Source: an uncultured delta proteobacterium
GTDB lineage: Bacteria > Myxococcota_A > Polyangia > Polyangiales > Polyangiaceae
Direction: 5' to 3'
Length of the DNA: 34,941 bases
Assembly: GCA_903892415.1 (NCBI GenBank)
Contig: CAITIQ010000529.1
Coordinates: 1 to 34,941, forward strand
The notes under the pieces are model-generated. The model saw only the letters and a list, made by a program, of their open reading frames with translations, had not been told where the DNA came from and made no database searches. Position 1 is the first letter of the stretch. Every line of letters begins with the position of its first letter. Both the position numbers and the translations under genes were made by a program. This document shows, piece after piece, positions 17,292 to 24,840 of this stretch.

Positions 17292-18683
17292 ATGGCCGCA
17301 GCGGATGATGACGGAACCCCGATTGGCTGGCTTCGGCCGTCGGCCGTTCCTGCTTTCGCCGTGACAGTGATCGATGCTCCGGCGGGCTCGCCAGATCTTG
17401 GAGCGCGCCTCGTGATTGACGGAACGAGGCCCTCGCGAGCCCACGTCGGCAAGAGCCCGCTAGCGCCGCTTCGCCTGAGCGATCCGCGCGTCTCCCGCGC
17501 TCACGCGAGCTTCGACGTGGTCAGCGGTCGTTTGCGTATCGTCGACATGGGCTCGACCAACGGGACGTTCCTCAACGGGCTGTGGATCCGCGAGGCCCAC
17601 GCGGTTGGAGGCGAGACGCTGCGTGTCGGAGATACCTCGCTGCGGGTCGAGTCGAGTCAGGGCTTTGTGCTGCCCGTTACCGAGGATCGATTCGGCACGC
17701 TGCTTGGGATGAGTTTGGAGATGCGCAGGCTCTATCCACTGCTCGAGCGGCTGGCCAAGAGCGATGTTCCGCTCGTGATCGAGGGAGAAACGGGGACCGG
17801 AAAAGAGGTCGTCGCGGAGGCCATTCACGCCAAGAGCGCGCGCAAAGATCGCAACTTCGTGGTGTTCGACTGCACCGCCGTTGCGCCCAACCTGATGGAG
17901 GCCGCCCTGTTTGGTCACGAGCGAGGCGCCTACACGGGCGCAGTCGGCTCGCAGGCTGGCGTATTCGAGCAGGCCGACGGTGGGACGCTGCTGCTCGATG
18001 AAATCGGCGATCTCGACATCTCGCTGCAACCGAAGTTACTGCGTGCCATCGAGCGCTCGGAGATCCGTCGGGTGGGCGGGTCGAAGTGGTTGCAGGTCAA
18101 CGTGCGGGTGATGGGCGCGACGCGGCGAGACCTCGAGCGGGAGATTCAGCTCGGTCGCTTTCGCGACGATCTCTTCTATCGCTTGGCGGTGGCGCGGGTG
18201 GAGCTACCGCCGCTGCGTGAACGGACTGGGGACGTCGCGTTTCTCGCGCGCCATTTCTGGGATGTGGTGGGGGAGGGCGCGGCGATGCCGGTCGACTTCT
18301 CGTCGCGACTTGAAGCCTACGATTGGCCGGGCAACGTACGCGAGCTGCGGAACGTCGTGGTCCGTCGTTTGGCGCTGGGAGACCTCGCGCCGCCGCCCGG
18401 TGCACCGGCCTCTCGCGGTGGCTCGCGCGTCCCGCGTCCGTCGGCTCCCGAGTCGGTGCGCCCTCCCGAGGCGGAGGGTGGGAGCATCGAGGAAACGATG
18501 CGGAAGGCGCTGAGTTCGGGACTGCCGCTGTCCGCAGCGCGCGATTTGATCGTTCAAGAGTTCGAACGTCGTTACCTAGCGAAGCTGCTTGGTGATCACG
18601 GTGGGGATGCTACGAGCGCAGCGCGCGCGGCTGGGGTGGCTCGACGTTATTTCCAATTGCTGCGGGGCAAGCGTGGGCTTTGA
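17292..18683 (+). CDS. Sigma54-dependent transcriptional activator with N-terminal FHA domain
   Basis: A 463-aa enhancer-binding protein. Residues about 40-120 form an FHA phosphothreonine-binding domain, with SRAH (68-71) and STNGTFLNG (88-96). The AAA+ domain has Walker A GETGTGKE (165-172), the sigma54-contact loop GAYTGA (212-217, Tyr in place of the usual Phe) and Walker B LLLDEIG. WPGNVRELRN follows. After a Pro-rich linker (about 365-400), the C-terminus is a Fis-type helix-turn-helix (GDATSAARAAGVARRYFQLL). It should activate sigma54 promoters when FHA engages a phosphorylated partner. This fits the upstream Ser/Thr kinase, although tRNA-Glu and a terminator separate the two genes. 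This architecture is common in myxobacteria. ATG 17292 has a weak ribosome-binding site. Confidence 0.93.
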   Translation: MAAADDDGTPIGWLRPSAVPAFAVTVIDAPAGSPDLGARLVIDGTRPSRAHVGKSPLAPLRLSDPRVSRAHASFDVVSGRLRIVDMGSTNGTFLNGLWIREAHAVGGETLRVGDTSLRVESSQGFVLPVTEDRFGTLLGMSLEMRRLYPLLERLAKSDVPLVIEGETGTGKEVVAEAIHAKSARKDRNFVVFDCTAVAPNLMEAALFGHERGAYTGAVGSQAGVFEQADGGTLLLDEIGDLDISLQPKLLRAIERSEIRRVGGSKWLQVNVRVMGATRRDLEREIQLGRFRDDLFYRLAVARVELPPLRERTGDVAFLARHFWDVVGEGAAMPVDFSSRLEAYDWPGNVRELRNVVVRRLALGDLAPPPGAPASRGGSRVPRPSAPESVRPPEAEGGSIEETMRKALSSGLPLSAARDLIVQEFERRYLAKLLGDHGGDATSAARAAGVARRYFQLLRGKRGL

Positions 18684-18727
18684 GTGGAGTCCGGTTAAGC
18701 CTTCGTTGAGCTTGCCGCTATCAGTAC

Positions 18728-18889
18728 ATGGTCCGTGATTCACTAGCGCCGAGGACGTTGCAAGTGGCCCCAAGCTCCCGTGCAATTGGCTGGCTCAAGC
18801 GCCTCGGGTTTGGCGGCTTCATGTTCTTTCTGATCAAAGGCCTGTTGTGGCTCGCCATTCCTGCGCTGCTAGCCTGGCTCGGACGCTAG
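18728..18889 (+). CDS. Small single-span membrane protein (53 aa)
   Basis: A 53-codon frame from ATG 18728 to TAG 18887. It has a basic N-terminus, then IGWLKRLGFGGFMFFLIKG and LLWLAIPALLAWLGR, which make a hydrophobic, probably membrane-spanning segment. Short proteins of this pattern (R-LG-x-GF-x-FFLIKGLLWL-x-PALLA) seem widespread in proteobacteria, from memory of similar annotations; their function is unknown. No clear Shine-Dalgarno is visible. It lies 44 bp downstream of the FHA activator gene in the same direction, so it may share its transcript. The composition is much too ordered to be chance. Confidence 0.7.
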   Translation: MVRDSLAPRTLQVAPSSRAIGWLKRLGFGGFMFFLIKGLLWLAIPALLAWLGR

Positions 18890-18920
18890 GACACTCGCGC
18901 GCGGCTAAAGCTGGTCTGTA

Positions 18921-18980
18921 ACGACCTATCAGCTTCCGCAACGACCTATCAGCTTCCGCAGCGACCTATCAGCTTCCGCA
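18921..18980. repeat. Three tandem copies of a 20-bp repeat
   Basis: The unit ACGACCTATCAGCTTCCGCA occurs at 18921-18940 and 18941-18960. A copy with one change (G for the first A) is at 18961-18980. A decayed fourth copy may follow at 18981-19000. The array lies between the small membrane protein gene and the convergent cheB stop. The copies are directly contiguous, so this is not a CRISPR array. Confidence 0.9.
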
Positions 18981-19022
18981 GCGAGCTCAGCAGCTCCGGC
19001 CTTCCTTCAGCCGGCTCGCTGC
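18978..19022. terminator. Composite hairpin at the 3' end of cheB
   Basis: GCAGCGAG (18978-18985) pairs with CTCGCTGC (19015-19022), and an inner CCGGC/GCCGG stem (18996-19000 with 19010-19014) stacks within it. It lies 6 bp past the cheB stop on the minus strand and could terminate the che operon and the opposing small gene. Confidence 0.5.
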
Positions 19023-19028
19023 TCCCGT

Positions 19029-20057
19029 CTAGGCGGCTTGCATCAGGGCGTTTGGTATCTCGTGAAGCGGGACGAATCGCTCCGCCGCCCCGAGCGATTG
19101 GGCTGCGGCCGGCATGCCCCAAACAGCGCAGGTCTCCTGGTCTTGCGCGAAGGTTCTCCCCCCAGCGCGTAGTAGCTGCAAGAGGCCTTGTGCGCCGTCT
19201 GCTCCCATCCCCGTCAGCAAACACGCGGCAGCATTCTTACCGACGTGCTGTGCCAACGACGCAAAGAAGACGTCGATCGAAGGCCGGTGCCCCGACACGA
19301 GATCACCAGCGCCCAGGTGAATTCGGTACTCCCCGCCATAGCGACGAACCTCGACATGTTGGTCTCCGCCGGGCCCGATCAGAATGTGGCCCCGCAGCAC
19401 TCGATCGCCGTGTTTGGCTTCGCTGACCTTCATCTTGCACAAGCCGTTGAGGCGCTTTGCAAAGTCAGCGGTAAATCCGGCGGGCATGTGCTGCACGACG
19501 ACAATGCCCGAGGACCACGAGGGGAAGGTAGGCAAGATGCGCGTGAGCGCAGCAACCCCGCCGGTGGAGGCTCCAAGCCCAATCACGGCATCTGTGGTTG
19601 CGTCGAGCGCCTGTTGGGTAGGCTCGACCATGGCCACCGCTTTCTGTGTCACTCGCGCACGTGATGCGGTCTTCACTCGTTCGATCAGTTGGGCCATCAT
19701 GCCCTCTAGACCGCCTGCCACGCTGGAGCCTGGTTTGGCTATGACATCCACTGCTCCGGCCTCGAGCGCCTGGATGGCCAACGCGGAACCGCTGGTCGTG
19801 AGCGAACTCAAGACCACCGTCGGCGTTGGCAGGACCGACATGAACTTACGGATGAAGGTAACGCCGTCCATGCGTGGCATCTCGACGTCCAGCGTCATCA
19901 CGTCGGGCTGGAGTCGAACGAGCAGATCTCGGGCCTCGTACGGGTTGGGAGCGAGCCCCACGACAATGAGCTCGGGATCGCGCGATAGACCCCGCTCGAG
20001 GATCGACCGAACGAGGGCTGAGTCGTCGACGATTAGCACGCGAATCGGTTTGCTCAT
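19029..20057 (-). CDS. cheB: CheB, chemoreceptor glutamate methylesterase / response regulator
   Basis: CheB removes methyl groups from chemoreceptors to reset sensitivity. The receiver domain (4-125) has the acidic pair at 11-12 and phospho-acceptor Asp57 (VMTLDVEMPRMDG). The linker carries KPGSSVAGG. The methylesterase domain has the triad Ser164 (GLGASTGG), His190 (VVVQHMPAGFT) and Asp287 (GMGADGAQGL), almost the same numbering as E. coli CheB. The frame is open upstream, but ATG 20057 gives the correct N-terminus (MSKPIRVLIVDDS) and lies 2 bp after the cheR stop, implying translational coupling. It is the last gene of the operon. Length (342 aa) is normal. Confidence 0.96.
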   Translation of the reverse strand: MSKPIRVLIVDDSALVRSILERGLSRDPELIVVGLAPNPYEARDLLVRLQPDVMTLDVEMPRMDGVTFIRKFMSVLPTPTVVLSSLTTSGSALAIQALEAGAVDVIAKPGSSVAGGLEGMMAQLIERVKTASRARVTQKAVAMVEPTQQALDATTDAVIGLGASTGGVAALTRILPTFPSWSSGIVVVQHMPAGFTADFAKRLNGLCKMKVSEAKHGDRVLRGHILIGPGGDQHVEVRRYGGEYRIHLGAGDLVSGHRPSIDVFFASLAQHVGKNAAACLLTGMGADGAQGLLQLLRAGGRTFAQDQETCAVWGMPAAAQSLGAAERFVPLHEIPNALMQAA

Positions 20058-20059
20058 GA

Positions 20060-20860
20060 TCAGTCCTTGCGGTAAACGCCGGGCCGGATTGGCGTCCAGC
20101 GCGAAACAATGTCCGAGGTCGGGTCGGTGAAGCTGGCGATCAGAAACGCGCCAGGCGCTGCGCACTCGAAGCATTGCTCGAAGATCTGCGTCCGTGATGC
20201 GTGCTCGAAGTAATAAAGGACGTTGCGACAGAAGATGACGTGGAACGGCTGTGCAAAGGGCCATTCAGGCGCGAGTAGGTTCAACTGTCGGAAGGTGCAC
20301 ATCGAGCGGATGTCTGCACGAATGCGGCTCTGTCCCATCCCCACCCGCTCGAAGTACTGTTGCTCTTGCGGCGTCAGATGAGTGAGGCGAGTCTCGCTGT
20401 AGAGAGCCTTCTCCGCTGTAGCGATGTGGCGGTCACTGATGTCGGTGCCTAGGATCTTGACCCTCCGCGCGGCTGCGGTGCCCAGTTGCTCGCAGACGTG
20501 GATAGCCATCGAGTAGCCTTCTTCGCCGGTCGAGGCGGCTGCAGACCACATGCGGAGGGGACCGTCGGGGAGTCGCGGATAAACGTCGCTACTCAAAATG
20601 TCGAAGGCGTCGCGCTCCCGAAAAAACTGCGTGTAGTTGGTGGAGGCAGCGTCTGCCACGGCGAGCGCCCAACGACGATCTCCGCTGCGCAGCTTGAACA
20701 AGAGCTCGCTTGGACCGATGCCCTCACGCTTCTGCAGCGCGTCGAGGCGGTTCGAGAAAACCTCGCCACGCGCGTGTTCGAGCACAATCCCGCAGTTCGT
20801 TGATACCCAACGGCGGATCTCGGACCAGCGGTCCGGACCAAAAGAGCTTCCATCAGGCAT
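20060..20860 (-). CDS. cheR: CheR, chemoreceptor glutamate methyltransferase
   Basis: CheR methylates receptor glutamates using S-adenosylmethionine. The N-terminal helical domain ends with the family motif TNYTQFFRE. The SAM-binding fold contains RMWSAAASTGEEGYSMAI and LGTDISDRHIATAEKALY. The later FHVIFCRNVLYYF is the conserved catalytic-domain strand. The 266-aa length is normal. The open frame extends further upstream, but ATG 20860 overlaps the end of cheA by 8 bp (20853-20860) and gives a typical N-terminus (MPDGSSFGPDRW), so translation is probably coupled. No TPR extension is present. Confidence 0.95.
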   Translation of the reverse strand: MPDGSSFGPDRWSEIRRWVSTNCGIVLEHARGEVFSNRLDALQKREGIGPSELLFKLRSGDRRWALAVADAASTNYTQFFRERDAFDILSSDVYPRLPDGPLRMWSAAASTGEEGYSMAIHVCEQLGTAAARRVKILGTDISDRHIATAEKALYSETRLTHLTPQEQQYFERVGMGQSRIRADIRSMCTFRQLNLLAPEWPFAQPFHVIFCRNVLYYFEHASRTQIFEQCFECAAPGAFLIASFTDPTSDIVSRWTPIRPGVYRKD

Positions 20861-23624
20861 AGAGTTGCTCACAGTCGATAGCGAGTGCCACGTCTCCAGT
20901 GCGCAGCATGCCGCAGCCTGCTGCAGCGCGTATCCCTGCCAGGGGGCCACGCAGCGGCTTGAGCATCACTTGTTGGTTACCGAGCAAGGCGTCGACCGGG
21001 AGTGCGAACTCGCCGTGTGAGGTTTGAACGACGACGAGAATTCGACCGTCCACGTCGTCGGTTGGGATTCCGGTGGTGTCGGTCCAAAAGCGATGCAGCC
21101 ACAAGACCGGAACCATGGTCCCTCGGACCTTTACCAGGGTCTGGCCGTCCGCCGAGTTTCGGGAGATCTGGCTCGCCTCGGCCTTGAAGACCTCGAACAC
21201 TTTTTCGATCGGTAACGCGAACAGTCTGTCGCGCTCACGGACCACCATCGATTCAACGAAGGCCAACGTCAGCGGCATCGTCATCGTCAGCCGAGAACCG
21301 CGGCCCTCGGTGCTCTTGAGTCCGACCCGGCCGCGAAGCCCCGTGATAGTGGTCTTGACCACATCCATCCCGACTCCGCGCCCCGATAGTTCATCGACGG
21401 TCTCCTTCGTCGAGAAGCCTGGGGCGAATACCAACGAAAGCGTTTCATCGTCGGAGAGCTCTGCTCCCGGCTGGATGAGCCCGCGCGATTCGGCTCGTTC
21501 GCGTACGCGATCTCGCTTGATTCCTGCCCCATCGTCGGAGACCTCGATCGACACCTCGCCACCTTGGTGAGAGGCCGAGAGAACGATGCGGCCGACGCGC
21601 GATTTGCCCAGTGCAACTCGCTCCTCCGGCAACTCGATCCCATGGTCGATCGCGTTGCGCAGCACGTGAACGAGTGGGTCTTGCAGTGCGTCGACCATGA
21701 CTTTGTCGATCTCGGTTTCTTCGCCTTCGAGCACGAGTTCAACCTCTTTGCCCGTACGCATGGCAGTGTCGCGGACCACTCGGCGCATCCGCTGAAACAC
21801 GCCGGCGACTGCAACGAGGCGCATCCCAGAGACCTCGTTCTGCATCTCTCGCACGAGCAGCTCTAGCTTGTGCGCCGCTTGCGAGTAGCCCTCGAGCTCG
21901 AGCCCCTCCAACGCGGGGTGGTGCGTCACCGCTCCACAGGCGAGACCAATCTCGCTCGCCAGGTCCAGCAGGAGCGAAATCTTGCGCGCGTCCACGCGGA
22001 GAAACTCGGCCTTTTGATCTTTGGCTTCTTCATCGGAGGCGCTGCGAGCTGCCGCCTTGGCCTGCACAGCAGGCATAGCCACATTCGCTAGCTTGGGCTT
22101 TGGTGGCTCGCTGTACTTCACCTCTACCCGCACAGAGTTTGCGCGCACCGCAGCGAGCGGCGGAGGAAGTTCGAACGGCTGGTCCCCAGCAATGCGCACC
22201 AAGATGCGCGTCGGGTCGATCTTCGCGAGCTGAACTCGAAGATCGTTCACGACCGCAACTCCAACCAGGAACACCGCGTCCGGTCCGTCCACCGCCGAGG
22301 TGACGAGCATCACTGAGTCGGAGCGCAAGAAATCGCGCACGCGCGCGTCGATTTCTGCGCCGGCCGAGAGCGAACAGCGAACCTCGCAGGTCTGCCAACC
22401 CTTGGGTCGAAGGTCGGAGAGCACGGCAAAGGCCCGCTCATTGAGGACCTGCTTGAGCGCAGAGGACACCGGCAGGGAGACCGAGCGCGCGCGGACGTCT
22501 GGGCCGATTGGGATCTCGCGAATGTCCTCACCGCCGCCATCGACTGCCCGCTGAGCCTCGCTACCTAGATCCTGAACCAGCGTCTGGCATAGCTCAGTGA
22601 GCTGCGTTGAAATCGGTGCGCCAAGCTCCAGGGCTCGCAACAGCCAATCCGCTACGTCGAGCACGCGAGCACTGCCGTTCTTGAAGTCGAAGTGGGTGCA
22701 GGCCAACGAAAGACGGCGCAGGACTCGGCGCACCCCTTCATGGCTCAGGCCGTTTGGGTCCTCGAGCATCCGTTTGAACGAAGCAAGGTCGATGAAGACA
22801 GTCTCTGCGCAAGCCGCTTGCAGCAGCCCTCGGACTCCAAAGTTCTCGCTCGCAGGAGCTATTAGGCGCAGGTAGTCCTCGACCTCGACCACGCGTTCGT
22901 AGAGGTCCATTTCTGCGAGCTCGAGCTTCTGCGCCGGGCTACGCCCGTTGACCTCTCGCTCGAGGGCCGCGCAGGCGTCAACCACACGGACCAAGGAGAG
23001 CCGTTCAGCAGGTAGTCGAAGTTTCGAGCACGCCGCCAAGGCCTGCCCGGCCGCGTCCTCGGCAACGCCGAGGTTGCGCAACGCCGTTCCAAGCTCCGGG
23101 AGGGCTATTCGGACCACCGCGAGAAAGATCTCGATCGGCTCGGGGTCAACCAGCGTGATTGCCGCTACCGGCAGGCTGGTAAAGAAGCCAAAGGCTGGTC
23201 CCTTCGCGATGTGCTTGACCCCGCCGCGCGCTGAGTGCGCACGAGATATCGCTTCCACCAGGTCATTCACCTGCGTTGTGGCAGGTGGATTGCGTCTGCT
23301 CTGACGGGCCGTTTCGATCAGTCGTCGCAGCTCGTCGATCGAACGCAGGGTAAGCTCGACGATGTCCCGATCCAGTGGAATCCCGCCGTCTCGAACCAGA
23401 CCAATCAGATCTTCCGAAGCGTGCGCCAGTCGCTCGATCGTCTCGAGCGCTAGAAAGCCGGAGTTGCCCTTGATGGAGTGGAGTCCGCGGTAGAGCCGAT
23501 GAAGGTTCTCGGTGGAGGACTCATCGCTCTCGAGCGCGAGCAGGCTTTCCTCTATGTCCTGCAGCGCTTCTGAAGCGTCATTTTGGTAGTTCTCCCAAAC
23601 CTCTTGGTCATCCCCGCTGCTCAT
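20853..23624 (-). CDS. cheA: CheA, chemosensory histidine kinase with a large unassigned middle region
   Basis: CheA autophosphorylates in response to receptors and passes phosphate to receiver proteins. The N-terminal HPt domain has LHSIKGNSGFL with phospho-acceptor His49. The dimerisation helices start near 538 (LRVDARKISLLLDLASEIG). The ATPase domain has the N-box HVLRNAIDHG (653-662), DDGAGI (697-702) and GRGVGMD (748-754). Residues about 785-923 are the CheW-like coupling domain. The region about 125-535 (some 410 residues) is far longer than a normal P2 domain and contains no motif I recognise. Total length is 923 aa, against about 650 in E. coli. AGAAAGA precedes ATG 23624. It is 12 bp from cheW and overlaps cheR. 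Confidence 0.95.
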   Translation of the reverse strand: MSSGDDQEVWENYQNDASEALQDIEESLLALESDESSTENLHRLYRGLHSIKGNSGFLALETIERLAHASEDLIGLVRDGGIPLDRDIVELTLRSIDELRRLIETARQSRRNPPATTQVNDLVEAISRAHSARGGVKHIAKGPAFGFFTSLPVAAITLVDPEPIEIFLAVVRIALPELGTALRNLGVAEDAAGQALAACSKLRLPAERLSLVRVVDACAALEREVNGRSPAQKLELAEMDLYERVVEVEDYLRLIAPASENFGVRGLLQAACAETVFIDLASFKRMLEDPNGLSHEGVRRVLRRLSLACTHFDFKNGSARVLDVADWLLRALELGAPISTQLTELCQTLVQDLGSEAQRAVDGGGEDIREIPIGPDVRARSVSLPVSSALKQVLNERAFAVLSDLRPKGWQTCEVRCSLSAGAEIDARVRDFLRSDSVMLVTSAVDGPDAVFLVGVAVVNDLRVQLAKIDPTRILVRIAGDQPFELPPPLAAVRANSVRVEVKYSEPPKPKLANVAMPAVQAKAAARSASDEEAKDQKAEFLRVDARKISLLLDLASEIGLACGAVTHHPALEGLELEGYSQAAHKLELLVREMQNEVSGMRLVAVAGVFQRMRRVVRDTAMRTGKEVELVLEGEETEIDKVMVDALQDPLVHVLRNAIDHGIELPEERVALGKSRVGRIVLSASHQGGEVSIEVSDDGAGIKRDRVRERAESRGLIQPGAELSDDETLSLVFAPGFSTKETVDELSGRGVGMDVVKTTITGLRGRVGLKSTEGRGSRLTMTMPLTLAFVESMVVRERDRLFALPIEKVFEVFKAEASQISRNSADGQTLVKVRGTMVPVLWLHRFWTDTTGIPTDDVDGRILVVVQTSHGEFALPVDALLGNQQVMLKPLRGPLAGIRAAAGCGMLRTGDVALAIDCEQLYA

Positions 23625-23636
23625 GGTCGATCTTTC

Positions 23637-24113
23637 TCAGGCTGCTTGGTCGTGTGCTGCCAATAGGAAAGGCACATCGAGGATGAAGCTCACTCGATCC
23701 GCGCGCTTGCCCATGCCCGAGACGAGGGAGCCGTTCTTGGCGCGAGCGGCGACCGCCTTCGAGTCGATGTCACCAGGCATGATCTCGGCCACCTCGCTCA
23801 CGCCATCCACGACCAAGCCGGTTGCAGCATCCCCGACCTCGAGCACGACGATCACGGTACGGTCCGAGTAGTCCGTTTCGCGCAGCCCGAAGCGGCGCCG
23901 AACATCCAGGAGCGGGATCACTTTTCCACGGAGATTGATTACGCCGCGGATGTACTCCGGGACGTCGGGCATAGCGAAGCTCTTTTGAAGTCGAACGATC
24001 TCGGTCACGTGCTTGACGTGCACCGCGTACTCCTCCTCCGCCACGGTAAACGTCAGGTAGGTGTTGTCGATGTTGTCGTCATCGTCATCGAGGTCAGCGT
24101 CGTCATACGACAT
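23637..24113 (-). CDS. cheW: CheW, chemoreceptor-kinase coupling protein
   Basis: CheW is an SH3-like adaptor that links receptors to CheA in the signalling array. The fold is recognised from YLTFTVAEEEYAVHVKHVTEI (two halves, about 19-39), MPDVPEYIRGVINLRGKVIPL (about 48-68, with the conserved GVINLRG) and the final ADRVSFILDVPFLL. The 158-aa length is typical. The first 17 residues are strikingly acidic (a run of Asp), an uncommon but not unique extension. ATG 24113 overlaps the 3' end of the upstream receiver gene by 11 bp, and cheA starts 12 bp after the stop, so the genes are one translationally coupled operon. Confidence 0.96.
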   Translation of the reverse strand: MSYDDADLDDDDDNIDNTYLTFTVAEEEYAVHVKHVTEIVRLQKSFAMPDVPEYIRGVINLRGKVIPLLDVRRRFGLRETDYSDRTVIVVLEVGDAATGLVVDGVSEVAEIMPGDIDSKAVAARAKNGSLVSGMGKRADRVSFILDVPFLLAAHDQAA

Positions 24114-24525
24114 GGTTCGCGTGCTCCGTTTTCATCAGGCGGTCGAGGATTGAAATCAGCGGTGAATCCGCTCCGAGGTCGAGAGAGACCGACCCCGCTG
24201 GCTTGTCGGCAATAGCGTCGGCGCCAGCATCACGCAGGCTGCGCGCGGTCGCGCTGCCCAAGGCCGATGCGGCGGACAGCACGACGATCTTCGCCCGGGT
24301 TTTCACGCGGGCATGGCGGAGGAACGTAGCTCCGTCCATCACGGGCATCTCAACGTCCAAGAGGATGACGTCGGGAGCAACGTCCTTGAGCGCCCAAAGC
24401 GCCTTCAGGCCGTTGGGATGTTGGGCCACCACCTGATAGCGACCGCTCGATTCGATCGCCTGACGCACGACTGTGCGCATCATCGAGGCGTCGTCCACGA
24501 CCATGACTGTGTGGGGCTTGTTCAC
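24103..24525 (-). CDS. Stand-alone receiver domain of CheB type (CheY-like)
   Basis: A 140-aa single receiver domain and the first gene of the che operon. It has VMVVDDASMMR (acidic pair), the phosphorylation site ILLDVEMPVMDGATFLR and the switch residues VVLSAAS and DKP. The DVEMPxMDG motif and the C-terminal ADKPAGSVSLDLG are features of CheB receivers plus the beginning of the CheB linker, rather than of CheY, yet no methylesterase domain follows. It may be a phosphate sink, an output regulator, or a duplicated and truncated cheB. The frame is open to 24636, but GTG 24525 has AGGGAAG 5 nt upstream and gives a normal receiver start (NKPHTVMVVDD). Confidence 0.9.
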   Translation of the reverse strand: MNKPHTVMVVDDASMMRTVVRQAIESSGRYQVVAQHPNGLKALWALKDVAPDVILLDVEMPVMDGATFLRHARVKTRAKIVVLSAASALGSATARSLRDAGADAIADKPAGSVSLDLGADSPLISILDRLMKTEHANHVV

Positions 24526-24840
24526 GGACTTCCCTAGTTTTGTCCAGGCGACTGCAGAGGCGGACTCGGGCACATGGGCTGAAGCGGCTCGATGGCGTGT
24601 TGGGTTAAGGCAAAAGCACCCGTCGTTTTGTACCAAAAAGTTACGTTTCGGCAGGGTTTGGTTTCAAAGCGAGACCTGGTGTGCCGCTTGTACGTAGAAA
24701 CGCTGAGCTGCCCTTCGCACGTTTCCTCGAAAAGACGTTTAGGGCTCTCTTCAGCGTGCCGCAGACGTCCATTGGGGGCCGCAATGGCTCGAACCGACGA
24801 TCGAAAGAGTCCCATGGCGCGAAAGCCTGCGAGAGGAACC
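24526..24840. other. Divergent intergenic region of the chemosensory locus
   Basis: These 315 bp separate the minus-strand che operon from the chemoreceptor gene and must hold both promoters. The receptor frame stays open back to ATG 24592, but that stretch encodes Arg/Cys-rich sequence unlike any receptor N-terminus. A local AT-rich patch occurs at 24628-24670. I see no convincing sigma70 or sigma54 boxes. Confidence 0.5.

Noticed and set aside
18921..18980. CRISPR-like repeats
   Set aside because: The 20-bp units are directly contiguous with no spacers, and no cas genes are present.
20058..20264. 69-residue N-terminal extension of CheB
   Set aside because: It would read through the end of cheR in another frame. 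The standard CheB start with coupling to cheR is at 20057.
24592..24840. 83-residue N-terminal extension of the chemoreceptor
   Set aside because: It is Arg/Cys-rich and unlike receptor N-termini, and the strong ribosome-binding site is at the downstream ATG 24841.
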